From positions 1,037,501-1,101,500 of the forward strand of contig NC_090123.1 in the NCBI RefSeq assembly GCF_023973825.1: a stretch of DNA of 64,000 nucleotides, read 5' to 3'. Both the position numbers and the translations under genes were made by a program. This DNA comes from Plasmodium brasilianum (taxonomy: Eukaryota > Apicomplexa > Aconoidasida > Haemosporida > Plasmodiidae). The notes under the pieces were generated by a model. That model saw nothing but the letters and a program-made list of their open reading frames with translations. It made no database searches and was not told the DNA's origin. Of this stretch, positions 41,833-52,276 are shown piece by piece; within the stretch, counting starts at the first letter, position 1; each line of letters starts with the position of its first letter.

Positions 41833-44800
41833 ATGAAGAAATTAAGGGATAGTTTACACATTTTCTTGCCAAAAAATAAAAGGTAAAATTGTTCTCTCCT
41901 ATATTAGGCTTCATTCGGTGTATGCACACACATACATATAAACATATATATTTATGTATGTATACATATATATGTATGTTCGTAAGCAGATGTGAAGCCC
42001 TATTTTTATTTTTTTCTCGTAGTAATTGCATTAGCACATTTTAGATAAAACATATTAAGCATACTTAGTAACGCGAAGAAAGATGTATGCTCTTTATTAC
42101 ACACCTATAATTTTATAAAATGATGGCATGTTGTATAACGATATAAATACGTTAAATATGAGTAAAGGTGGTTTTTTTATATTTTTTTTTTTACGCACTC
42201 AAAAAGATGAAAAGAGACTTTTCCAAATGAATATATATGCATATACATATATATATCTTTTTTAACCCTCTTGTTTTTTTTTATTTTTTTTCTTCTCCAA
42301 CTCTTAGACCAAGTGACAACAACAAAAATGAAATAACAGGGGGCACAATTTACGAAATTGGGAATGAAATTGAAGAGATATTTCAAGAAGATGTAGAAAA
42401 TATAAAATTTAAGGCAGATGATATATCATCATTTTTTGTAAAAAATAGTGAAATTGAGGAGGAAGAAGAGAAAAAAGAATTTTTAAATTACGATGGTTAT
42501 AAGACTAACTTAGTAGATGATAATTGTAATAATAATACATATGAAGATGCCAAAGGTCGAAAAACAAAAACATTATTTGACCCTTCTACATGCGGGCCAT
42601 ATGTATGTTGTGTAGTAATTTTATCAAAAAAAGAAAATATACAAATTGAATTTATACATCCCAACATTCATGATATAAATGAAGGGGAAATTTTATTTAA
42701 ATCGAAACAAAACAAAAATAAAATAAAAAAAAATAATAAAAGAATGATAACACCATTTAATGTGTGGTACAGATATAAAGGTGACTGGAAGGAAGATGTA
42801 AAAATGTTAATTTTAGAGAGGATGTATTTATTTAAAGAAGTGAATACTAAAAATTTTTTATGTAATTTTTCGAACAATAAATCTATAAGCAATAATAACG
42901 AATATAATATTCTTTACGGACTTAGTGGTAATAGGTACTACATAATAGCATTAAATTATTTGGAAGATAATAAATGTAAAGAAATTATGATAATAAGTCA
43001 AGTGCCATATTTTGATTTTATATACAAACATTTTCTCACTGTTATGCAATCCTATATAATGGAAAAAAAGGATAGCAAAAAGGAAAACAATGAAATAATG
43101 GAAGAGGAAATGGAAAAAACTCAGATAAGACCGAGCGGGAAAGATAAAACTAAAATAGCAGAAAAGGAAATAGAGATAATCACAATGATTGAAAACAAAA
43201 AAGATAAAAGTGAAATATTTGCAAACGGTAAAACCGAAATAACTGTAAACAATAAAACTGCAATCACTGCTTATGAGAATACCAAAATAAGAGAAAACAG
43301 AAAAGATAAAACAGAAAGCAAGAAGAAAAAAAAGATTATAGAAAGAAATTATAAAGTATTAGAACAATTCATTGACACCTTTGGAACGCACAGCACAATA
43401 TTTGATAAAATCTCATTTAATGATTATTACGTAAATTTAGGTAAAGACATTGAGGAATTAAACAATATGAAAATAAAAAACATTTTAATATTTTTAAAAG
43501 CCGTATTGTTAGAAAAAAAAATTGCTATGTTATGCTCAAAAAAAGGAAAAGGATGTAAGATGTTGCTATTGTTCTTATCCTTCATTCCTGATATTATTAA
43601 TTTCGGTTTTAATATAAAAAATTATGAACGCAATTTTGAAAAATGGGAAAAATTAAAGTTGCCATTAATATTATTTCACGAAAAATATATCTTATTATTA
43701 CATATAAATAACCTTGAACTGTTTAATGAGTATGCTTTTGAAAAAAATTATTTGATATCAACTAATATAGAAAGCGATGTGTACAATTTTGTTAAAAATG
43801 ATTTGGACCTTTTTTATGATATCGATACAGATGAATTAGTTATAAAAAATAAAAATTTAATAGACGCATTAACATTAACAAGATATGAAAATAATTATTT
43901 AAAAAAAATTCATTCGTTTTTTACATATTTTTTTAATTTCTCTTCTTTATTTTTTGAAAATATCAAACAAAATCATAGCCTAATAAATGGGAAAAATGTG
44001 GGCAATATTTTGAATCCACTTCCTGTTGAACAGGATACGCCGACCTTTTCAAATTTTTTCGCCAAAAAAGGTGACAAGTCTTTACTTATGGACGTAGACA
44101 AAAATGGCACCACTAACTGTAGTGTTATTAATGCTAGAAACGGAAGTGATATATGCAAAGGGAATGATTATCACTGTGCATTTAACGAGGGGAACTGTGA
44201 TAACAAGACGAGTATGTCTGATGATGCTATGGGGGGTGAAGGGATAGGTGTAGGTGAGGGCGCCTGTCCGAGGGATAGAAATATACTGCAAGGAAATGCA
44301 CTAAAAAATAGAGGCATAAGTGGAAGCAGAATTGGCAGCAGAACCGGAAGCAGTGATAACAGTTCAGAGTGCTACTCCACCATCTCAACACGAATAGGAC
44401 GCGAAGAACAGGAATACGAATATATTGACGATGAAGATGAGGTGAATATCATAAACACTAAATCTGTAACGCTGAGAAAGAGCGAGTCTTATCTTTGCCC
44501 AGAAATAAGTGAGAATAAACTTAAGAACATAAAATATAGTGACAATGACCAAAGCGAAATAAAGAAAGACCAAGTAGAAGAAAAATATATTACTGATTTA
44601 AGAAATCATTTTCATAATTATTTTAAAGATTTTTTTTTATCAAGTAAAGAAAATTTTGAAGAAGGAATAAAAGAGAAAAAGGAAGAATATGAAAGTAACT
44701 ATAATATGTCGTTTCTTTCCATATGGCAAGAAACGAAAAATTATAATTTTTTTATTGAAAAGGACTGCAAAATAAATAAATTTTTAAAAATAGCTGAACA

Positions 44801-46586
44801 GAACAATGTGTTATTTGATAAAAAGTATATGGAAGATTATAAATTTGTCGATGATTTGTTAATAATTGAAAAAAAGAGAAAAAAAAATAATAATAATAAA
44901 AAAGAGGAAATAGATAAAAATTTAAAGGACATATTATTAATATCCTTAAAGGGGTATATATATGAAGGTACATATTGTATTTTGAAAAAATGTAAACAAG
45001 GATTAGGAAAATTTGTATATAATATATATGACATAACATTTCATGGAGAATGGGAAAATGATCAAATAAATGGTTCAGGTCATTTATTATATAATAATAA
45101 ATTTAAATATTTTGGTAATTTTAAAAATAATTTATTTAATGGTAATGGATTATATGTAGATAATTTATTAAATCAATATGAAGGTGAATTTTTAAATGGT
45201 TCTTTTAATGGAAATGGAAAACTTATATTTAATAAAAATACATATATTGGTATATTTAAAAATAGTAATTTAATTGGTAAAGGGAAAATTTTATATCAAA
45301 ATGGACTTATCTATACAGGAGAAATTAAAGATTTTCTACCACATGGTTATGGTTTTTTATCATACAACAGTTCGACAGTTTTTGAAGGTTATTTTCTTCA
45401 AGGTAAAAAAAATGGAAATGGCTTTTTAACCATAAATAATAATTCTACGTCTAATGAAATTTTTTGTATTGAGGGCAAATGGAATAATGATAAGCCTGTA
45501 TTGAAAAAAAATTTTAATGTACTATTTCCTAACAAAGATAAATATATAGGAAAAATTTACATCTTGTCATCCAATTATGGAGGAAGATCTAAATGTCGTA
45601 GCTTAAATATTGATGATACTATATCTGAAAATATAAACAGAAATATGTTTGAAGTGAAAAAATTAATTGCAAATAAAATTGCCTTTATTAAGAATCAAGA
45701 CAAGCTTAATATTGATGAAACCCTTAGCCCCCAGAATGATGACGATTCCCTGATGGATGGAAAAGTGGACACAACCCACAAAGACGATGTTAATACCATT
45801 ATCAGTGCTGATACGACTGCTAACGTTTGCAGTAATAGTAATAATAATAATAGTAGTAGTAGCAGGAGCGATAGTGCCCCCTCCTTCAGCAGTTGCAATA
45901 TTTTAAAAGGAAAAAATGCGAAAAGAACAGAAGATACCATTCCAATTTTAACAGAAGGTAAACAAATTCAAGGGAAACATTATCATCATCATCCCCCTTC
46001 TGATGAGAAAAGTATCGCGCAACATGCTAAATTTATCAAAAAAACCATGTTAAAAAAAAAACTTGAAACAATTATGAAAACAAAAGAAAAAAAATTGATG
46101 AAGAAATTTTTCGAAATATTAGACAGAAGTTGGATGTATAATACGGAAAGAAAATTAAAAAATAATAAAGAAGTTGTTGAATATTTACAACAGAAAAACT
46201 TGTTCCTCATCCCACATAGAGAAGGGATATGTATAATACATAATAAAAAAAAAAAAGAAAATTATGATGGAAAATTTTGCTTAGGTATGAAACACGGCTA
46301 TGGTATATCCGTTTATGATAATGTAAATAGATATGAAGGATACTGGTATAGAGGTATGAAACATGGTTATGGTATTTTATATGAAGGGGATAATATATAC
46401 TATGTTCATTTTAATTATGACAAGTTAATTGAAAAACAAAAAATTTTACATGAACAGTTAAGTAAGTATAAACCGAAAAAAGAAACTTCCGATGTTGTAA
46501 AAGAATATGGAAATCATTTTATAATAAATCAACCCTTTTTTGATTATAGAAATTTTTTATCCTCTACTTTGTGTAACTACCTGTAG
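41833..46586 (+). CDS. AVL9-type DENN domain protein with MORN repeats
   Basis: Two exons: 41833-41882 (MKKLRDSLHIFLPKNK plus two bases) and 42308-46586. The intron 41883-42307 has donor AG/GTAAAA and acceptor TCCAACTCTTAG; AG+A completes Arg17, giving 1442 residues. Starting inside the second exon would place the pyrimidine tract in the protein. Residues ~112-550 resemble the AVL9/DENN fold: an opening strand CCVVILSKKENIQIEF, later ILIFLKAVLLEKKIAMLCS ... LLLFLSFIPDI, then LPLILFHEKYILLLHINNLE. DENN proteins act in Rab GTPase and membrane-traffic control, and AVL9 in late secretion. MORN repeats occur at ~899-1075 (seven, such as YEGEFLNGSFNGNGKLIF) and ~1334-1386 (two, GMKHGYG); these usually tether proteins to membrane or cortex. 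Charged spacers separate the blocks. It is possibly the PFE0560c-region orthologue, but this is uncertain. Confidence 0.88.
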
Positions 46587-46659
46587 ATGCGTATGTCTCG
46601 TATGTATTCATACGTATATATATATAAATGTATACAATCTTACATTCAAAATTAGCCCC

Positions 46660-47112
46660 CTATAATACCGCAGGGGGACACATATACTTGTTACAAAATT
46701 GCTCCAGTAAATAATACACACAGTAATGATAAAACAGTAGTGTGAACATAATTATGGAAGCAATAATTAAAAAAAGAATTTTTTCAGTTTCGTCTGTAAT
46801 AACTGTTGTTATTCCACTGTTTTTTTTTTTTAAAAAAAAAAAAAATATTCTCATGGCTCCTTTACGGTTAATTAAAAAAATTACTTTTTTAAATAAAAAT
46901 TAACACTACATACATATATTGTAAAGATTATAAAATAAAAAAAAAAAATTAAAATAAAACGAAATAAAATTTTCAAAATATTGTAAAATGATTTTTACAT
47001 ATAGATCTTCAATATTTTTTTTTGTTTTTAGCTATATACGTAATTTTCTCCTTAAATGGTACTACAACTGATATATTTATTGTTACCCTAATGAATCAAA
47101 TTTGCCGTAAAG
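46660..47112 (-). CDS. Candidate small membrane protein gene, last two exons
   Basis: Exon 46816-46660 (51 codons and a TAG stop) begins after CAG and encodes GITTVITDETEKIL followed by a strong hydrophobic helix (LFLIIASIIMFTLLFYHY) and a Cys-containing tail. It is far less AT-rich than the surrounding DNA. A 26-nt exon, 47112-47087, has acceptor TTTTCCAG and donor GG/GTAACA and encodes LYGKFDSL. Its two leftover bases plus T give Gly, so the phases match across a 270-bp intron. The 5' end is unresolved; a Leu-rich start (MLWISQLLRILASLLC, about 47892-47845) could supply it in phase 0. Convergent with the AVL9-MORN gene, with 73 bp between the stops. No family is recognised. An ATG at 46854 with poly-Phe/Lys readthrough is the alternative. 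Confidence 0.35.
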
Positions 47113-48113
47113 CTGGAAAATTAGGGCATGTCAGTTATACTAGAAAATAATAAGTTAAAAATATGCACACCTGCAGTATTAATTTGTTTATATAAATATA
47201 TATATATGAAAAGATTATATATATTTTTTTAAGGAAGAATAATTCATGCACCATTTTAACAATGTGCTCTATATAAAAATAAAATATGAAAATACAATTT
47301 AATACTCGTAAAGCTAATATACAAAATGATGAAGCGAATATGTTTAACTGGTCCACTCTGATGTTTGTGTGAATTTTTTATTAAATTACTTAAATTTTAT
47401 TAAATTTTTTTAGCGTTGCTTTTTTTTAATTTTTACAGTTTTTCTACATATTTTTTCTTTACATGTTTTCTTCATTTTTCATTTTTTTTATTCTAAAACG
47501 GAATAAAGTCTATTAATTGCAATTCCTTCATGCTATAATACATATTAGTTCATTCCGAATGTATATTAACGATTTATGGATTATGTATCATAATAAAAAT
47601 AACCAATATTATAAATAATAATTTTTTGATAACAACACATTAAAATGTAAAATTCATACAAATGCATATACGTAACGCAAAAATGAAGAATGCTTTTACA
47701 CAATGAAGAAATATAATATATGGAGGCACATTTCCACGAACGTGGTCCATATTTTAGCATTGTATCACTTTTGCAATTTTGCAAATTTCATATAAAGTCA
47801 TCTATATAAACGGTTACATATATATATATATATATATATATTTGTAAACATAGCAAGCTAGCCAGAATGCGCAATAACTGTGAAATCCATAGCATCTACT
47901 ATTTTTATTATTTATGAATTATTATTAGTAGTTAATACTTAGATTATATGTTTATCTTTCCATTATATGTGTTTTCTTGTGTATTATTTTTTTTTCATAC
48001 CTACATTTTTGCTTTTCATCTTTTTCATAGAATTTATTTAATAATTTGCAGAATTGTTTCATTGGTCCTATACACTCTCCTTTTTATATTTTAGTATAAT
48101 TACCATTTCTCAC

Positions 48114-48437
48114 ATGCATAACATAATATTATCGTTGTTTATTCTTGGTTTTTCAAAAAAAAAAATATTTAGTTCTCCATATTTATTAACATCAAATATG
48201 AAATTTAAGTTTTTTTCAAACATAAAAATAAAAAAAAAAAAGGCCTTAACAGAAATGTTGAAGTGCAGTATTGTGTATAATCGTTATATATGTATAAATA
48301 TTTATGCTAAACTTACTTGGAAAACAATCATTTATGTTTTATTTAATTTTATTTTTTTATACAATATAAAAGCTGTATATATTTTAACACTTTCAGGTAT
48401 AAAACATATAAAAATTAATTATATGTACTTACTATAA
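48114..48437 (+). CDS. ORF of 107 codons, doubtful
   Basis: Open from the ATG at 48114 (and from a possible TTTGCAG acceptor at 48051) to TAA. The product is Ile/Tyr/Lys/Phe-rich, with hydrophobic stretches such as KTIIYVLFNFIFLYNI. Composition is close to the flanking AT-rich DNA and no domain is recognised, so chance is a real possibility. Confidence 0.15.
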   Translation: MHNIILSLFILGFSKKKIFSSPYLLTSNMKFKFFSNIKIKKKKALTEMLKCSIVYNRYICINIYAKLTWKTIIYVLFNFIFLYNIKAVYILTLSGIKHIKINYMYLL

Positions 48438-50644
48438 TACTAGTGAAGAAATATATAAATATAACAAGAAAAAATAATATAAAGACAAAAAAAAAAAAAG
48501 TTCAAAACAAGAATAACTTGCTATCTATGAGTTCTGTTTAATTTAATCAAAATTTTTTTTATATTTATATATAGTTACTCATAATTCTGACAAAATCGCA
48601 AATAAATGGAAAGCAACATAACAGTAGTACATGAAATATAGTGTTCTTTTAAACTCTTTGTTTTAATTTCTTTAAAATTAAATTTTATTATTTATTATAT
48701 TATATATATGGTAAGCATGTATTATGTATACCATGGAAATAAAAACATAAAAGCAAAGTATATAGTAATATATAAAATAAAAATATATTGAAATTTCCTC
48801 TATATAAATTATTATATAATAAACATAATTTTTATTTATTTTCTAATGTGCAACAAAAAAAATTATTTAATTCGAAGTAGTTTATATAATATACGTTTTT
48901 TTTTTTTTTTTTTGAGAATCGGGGGAGGCAGGTTCAACCATTTTGTAGCTAACACGGAAATTTTTTTTCACTATAAATTTAACAGAAATCATTTTGCTAA
49001 GGTTTCCTCACATTTTTTTTCATTTTTATATTTTAAATAATACATGTATACGCTTATGTTATAGTGCAATAATTCCATATATACTGAAATATGAAAAGGC
49101 GATGATCAAATGGGCTAAATAAAAATTAAATGTTGACCCTTAAGAAAAAATTGTTGTAATCCTATCCTGTAGACGTAAAAATAACGTTAAAACAAAAGAT
49201 GGTTAAAATATGGGTAATCATAAGACGGAGAATATCGTAGCTGTTTTTTTATATTAAATTCTCGAAAAAAATAGTTAAATATATATATATACATATTATA
49301 TGTTTGAAAGGAACAATATGTAAAAAAAATTTATATGTAGCTAGGACGGTATAATATTTGTTTTTTTCGCGCATTCAAATTATTATGAATGTTTGACCAA
49401 AAAAATATTTTTATTTATTAGCAAGGAACAAAGAATTAATAACAAAAATGGTAAATCAACTATAAATTATGTACATATATCGAACTTTTTAAATGTTTCT
49501 AATATATATTTTTTTTTATAAATGAGTAAGAGAAAAACAATTACGTAACTTTATTTTTTTTATTTTATTTAATTTTTTTCGTATACAATCTTTCTTGATT
49601 TAATGTACTTTGAGCCAAAATTGATTTTTGAACTTAATATTATAATCAACAGTTGTTTTTTTTTTTTTTTTTATGCTTCTTTTTTTAAAGTAAATATTTT
49701 TTTATAACTAGTACACAATTTTAATCCGATTACACACATATATTTAAAGCATTTAGTGTTTAGGAGTATTTATTGTTTTTTTTATATTCGAGATTATACA
49801 TTTTCATGATTACTATATATATATAATGTATGGTTAAGGGAAATGGGTGGTACAAAATAGGAACTTTTTAAAAAAATTAAACAAAATATAAACAACTTCA
49901 ATATATAATTAAAAAATATTATATATATATACAATACATTCTTGTCTGTACTGTATATTCTTTTAAGTATACTTTTTATTACAACATTTAAAATGTGAAA
50001 AAATTATATATTTCCATATTATTTAAATTCTTATGATTTTTTTTTATTTTATACTTTTTTTTTTCGAAGATGTATTTAAAAATGTAACATTTATATAGAT
50101 TAGCATAAAATAACATTTACAGTATGTATTTTTTCTTTTTTTTTAAATTGAAGTTATAAAATATTGGCTCCCTTTAATATAATTGTTTTTATTTCATTTT
50201 TTCGTTTAATTTCTTCATATTTTTTCCTTTTTTATTATAGTTTTGAATTACAGTTTACCACTCTCCCTTTTATTCATTTTAAATATTACATAACTTATTG
50301 TATTAGTATTCTATAGATTTTTTTTTTTTTTTACGTAACTTAAAATAGTCAAAGTTTTATACATGTAGAGATTCCATTTTTTTTACTTTTTAATAAAAAG
50401 CAAATAGTTGTAAAGTAACTTATATGATGAAGTAATTTTAAATTTAATAATAATGTTTTTAACTCCATTTTTCCCCACTTATGCAATATTTACGAATAAT
50501 AATATATTATAATTTATACAACGATGTAATTTATTTTAGAATATTTGTTACGACTGCTTTATTTTATTATATTCCAATTTTTTTTTTTTTTTTTGCTGAT
50601 ATAATTTTTTTTTATCCATATGTGTTTCATTGTTTTTCGTTAAA

Positions 50645-52276
50645 ATGTGGTTAACAACAATTCTAACATTACTTATCTTTGTTGAATGTGTTGCAGTTGT
50701 GTATGTACCATCCTTTGCAGAGAACAAATTATCAAAATTGAAAAAAAATAAATTTCTAAGCATTACAAATTTGGAAAATGTTGCAAGTGGTAAGTGCATA
50801 AATATGAACATTATTTATAATATTATTTTATAAATTTATATGTAGAAACAAATTTTATTTTTATTTTACCTTTTTTCATTTAATTATTTTTATTTAGGAG
50901 CAATATTGGCCTTAGCTTTTATACATATGTTACCAGAAGTTATAATTTTATTAAACAAAAAAAATATTAACCTATATTACACTTTTACTTTAATACTTGT
51001 ATCAATAACATTTCTGAATATAACAGATATACTATATGACCACCATGCTGAAAATAGTTTTGATTTTGACGATACACAAGATTATGAAGATAAGAATAAT
51101 ACCATTAAAAAAGTAAACGAGAAAACAAATGATACAAATTGTGTATCCATGGATATAAATGAAACTAAGGATCTAGAATTAAGATCACTAGATGTTAAAG
51201 ATAAAAATAACAGTTGCAAAAGTAATTTGTTTTGTGGTATGTGTAAATCGAATGCCTTTTTTATTGTTCTAAGTCTTTTTATCCATTCCTTTATAGAGGG
51301 TATTTACTTTTGAAAAAAAAAATTCATTTTCATACCATGCGAAAATATTAAGAATGATTACATATATAGTGACTTAAGAAAAAAACAAAAATCGTTTTTT
51401 TAAATAAACAGATACAATACATATATACAAACAATAAAAATAATTTAGTATTTTTCTTAAGATTTATTATGAGTTTTTTTCATAAATAATAAATTTTACA
51501 CATCTATATATATTTATTTTATTATTTTAAAGGTTTGCTTATGGGTAGCTTAAAAGATAAAAATGCCGTTGTAATCGTAGGACTCTCCATGTTAGCTCAT
51601 AAATGGGCAGAATGTTTGATTGTTTACAAGAATGTTGTTAACAAAACAGAAGTAACACAAAGATGACAAATAAAAACATTTTTATTTTTTTGTTTTATTT
51701 TATGTTTTATTTTCCTGTAAATATATATTGAAGTTAAAATTATAAAGAAGTATATATTATATTTATATTAGGTGTATTATTATTTATAATATTTATTTTG
51801 TCTATTTTTTTATTTCTTTCTTTTTTCAGAATACTTTTTTATCGAGCATATATGCGTGGTCATTTATATTATCTTTACCTTTAGGAGTTTTTATTGCAAT
51901 ATTTTCGTTTCCATCAAGTAAAAACAAAAAGAATTATAACATATTATTTGACCTTTTTAAAAAAATTCTTTTTATTACACCTTTTAAATTGCAGACGAAT
52001 TTGTGGAAATAATTTTTAGCTCAATTGCTTGTGGGTTTTTTCTGTATCTCTCCTTCAATGTAAGTTTTTCGTTTCAAATAATTATGAAATATTTATATTA
52101 AAAAAAAAAAAAAATTAAAAATATTACGTTTACACATTTTTTTATAGATGACCAAGGATATCAAGATAACGAAAAGTAACAAATATTATATATCTTTTAG
52201 TTATTTCCTAGGAGTTTGTAGCATGTCAACGTTGATGATAATATTTAATTTTTTTGAAAATTCAAATGTGGTTTAA
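50645..52276 (+). CDS. ZIPCO: ZIP-family metal ion transporter, ZIPCO type
   Basis: Six exons reconstructed with consistent phases: 50645-50789, 50898-51299, 51533-51651, 51830-51917, 51995-52059 and 52148-52276, for 315 residues. ZIP proteins move Zn or Fe into the cytosol across a membrane. Seen here: hydrophobic first helix (residues ~3-20); GAILALAFIHMLPE (49-62); a charged cytosolic loop (~95-160); helix IV HSFIEGLLMGS (178-188) with metal-site His178 and Glu182; helix V LAHKWAECL (203-211), with His205 and Glu209; then three more helices. Splicing is needed to rebuild HSFIEG-LLMG, which supports the exon 2/3 junction. First-donor consensus is GTAAGT. Plasmodium has two ZIPs, ZIP1 and ZIPCO. 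I favour ZIPCO (PF3D7_1022300) because an SR4-type gene lies beyond the neighbouring centromere, as recalled for P. falciparum chromosome 10. ZIPCO matters for liver-stage growth in rodent parasites. Confidence 0.88.

Larger units (their letters stand above)
46587..50644. other. Intergenic region with exon-like islands
   Basis: About 4 kb between the AVL9-MORN gene and the ZIP transporter. Most of it is very AT-rich with poly-A/T and TA runs. GC-enriched islands lie at 46660-46816, 47087-47112, 47719-47784, 47855-47905, 48920-48970 and 49090-49260. The first two are listed as a candidate gene. In the others, plausible short peptides appear in several frames on both strands, so I could not choose a model. 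The stretch from 49300 to 50600 shows nothing further. Confidence 0.5.

Noticed and set aside
48931..48939. GGTTCAACC, resembling a tRNA T-arm
   Set aside because: No acceptor stem, D-arm or anticodon arm could be placed around it on either strand.
49090..49430. Possible small minus-strand gene (MREKNKYY..., with exons near 49260 and 49185)
   Set aside because: Plausible short peptides appear in all three frames after the same acceptors, so no model could be chosen. This also warns against over-reading the other short candidates.
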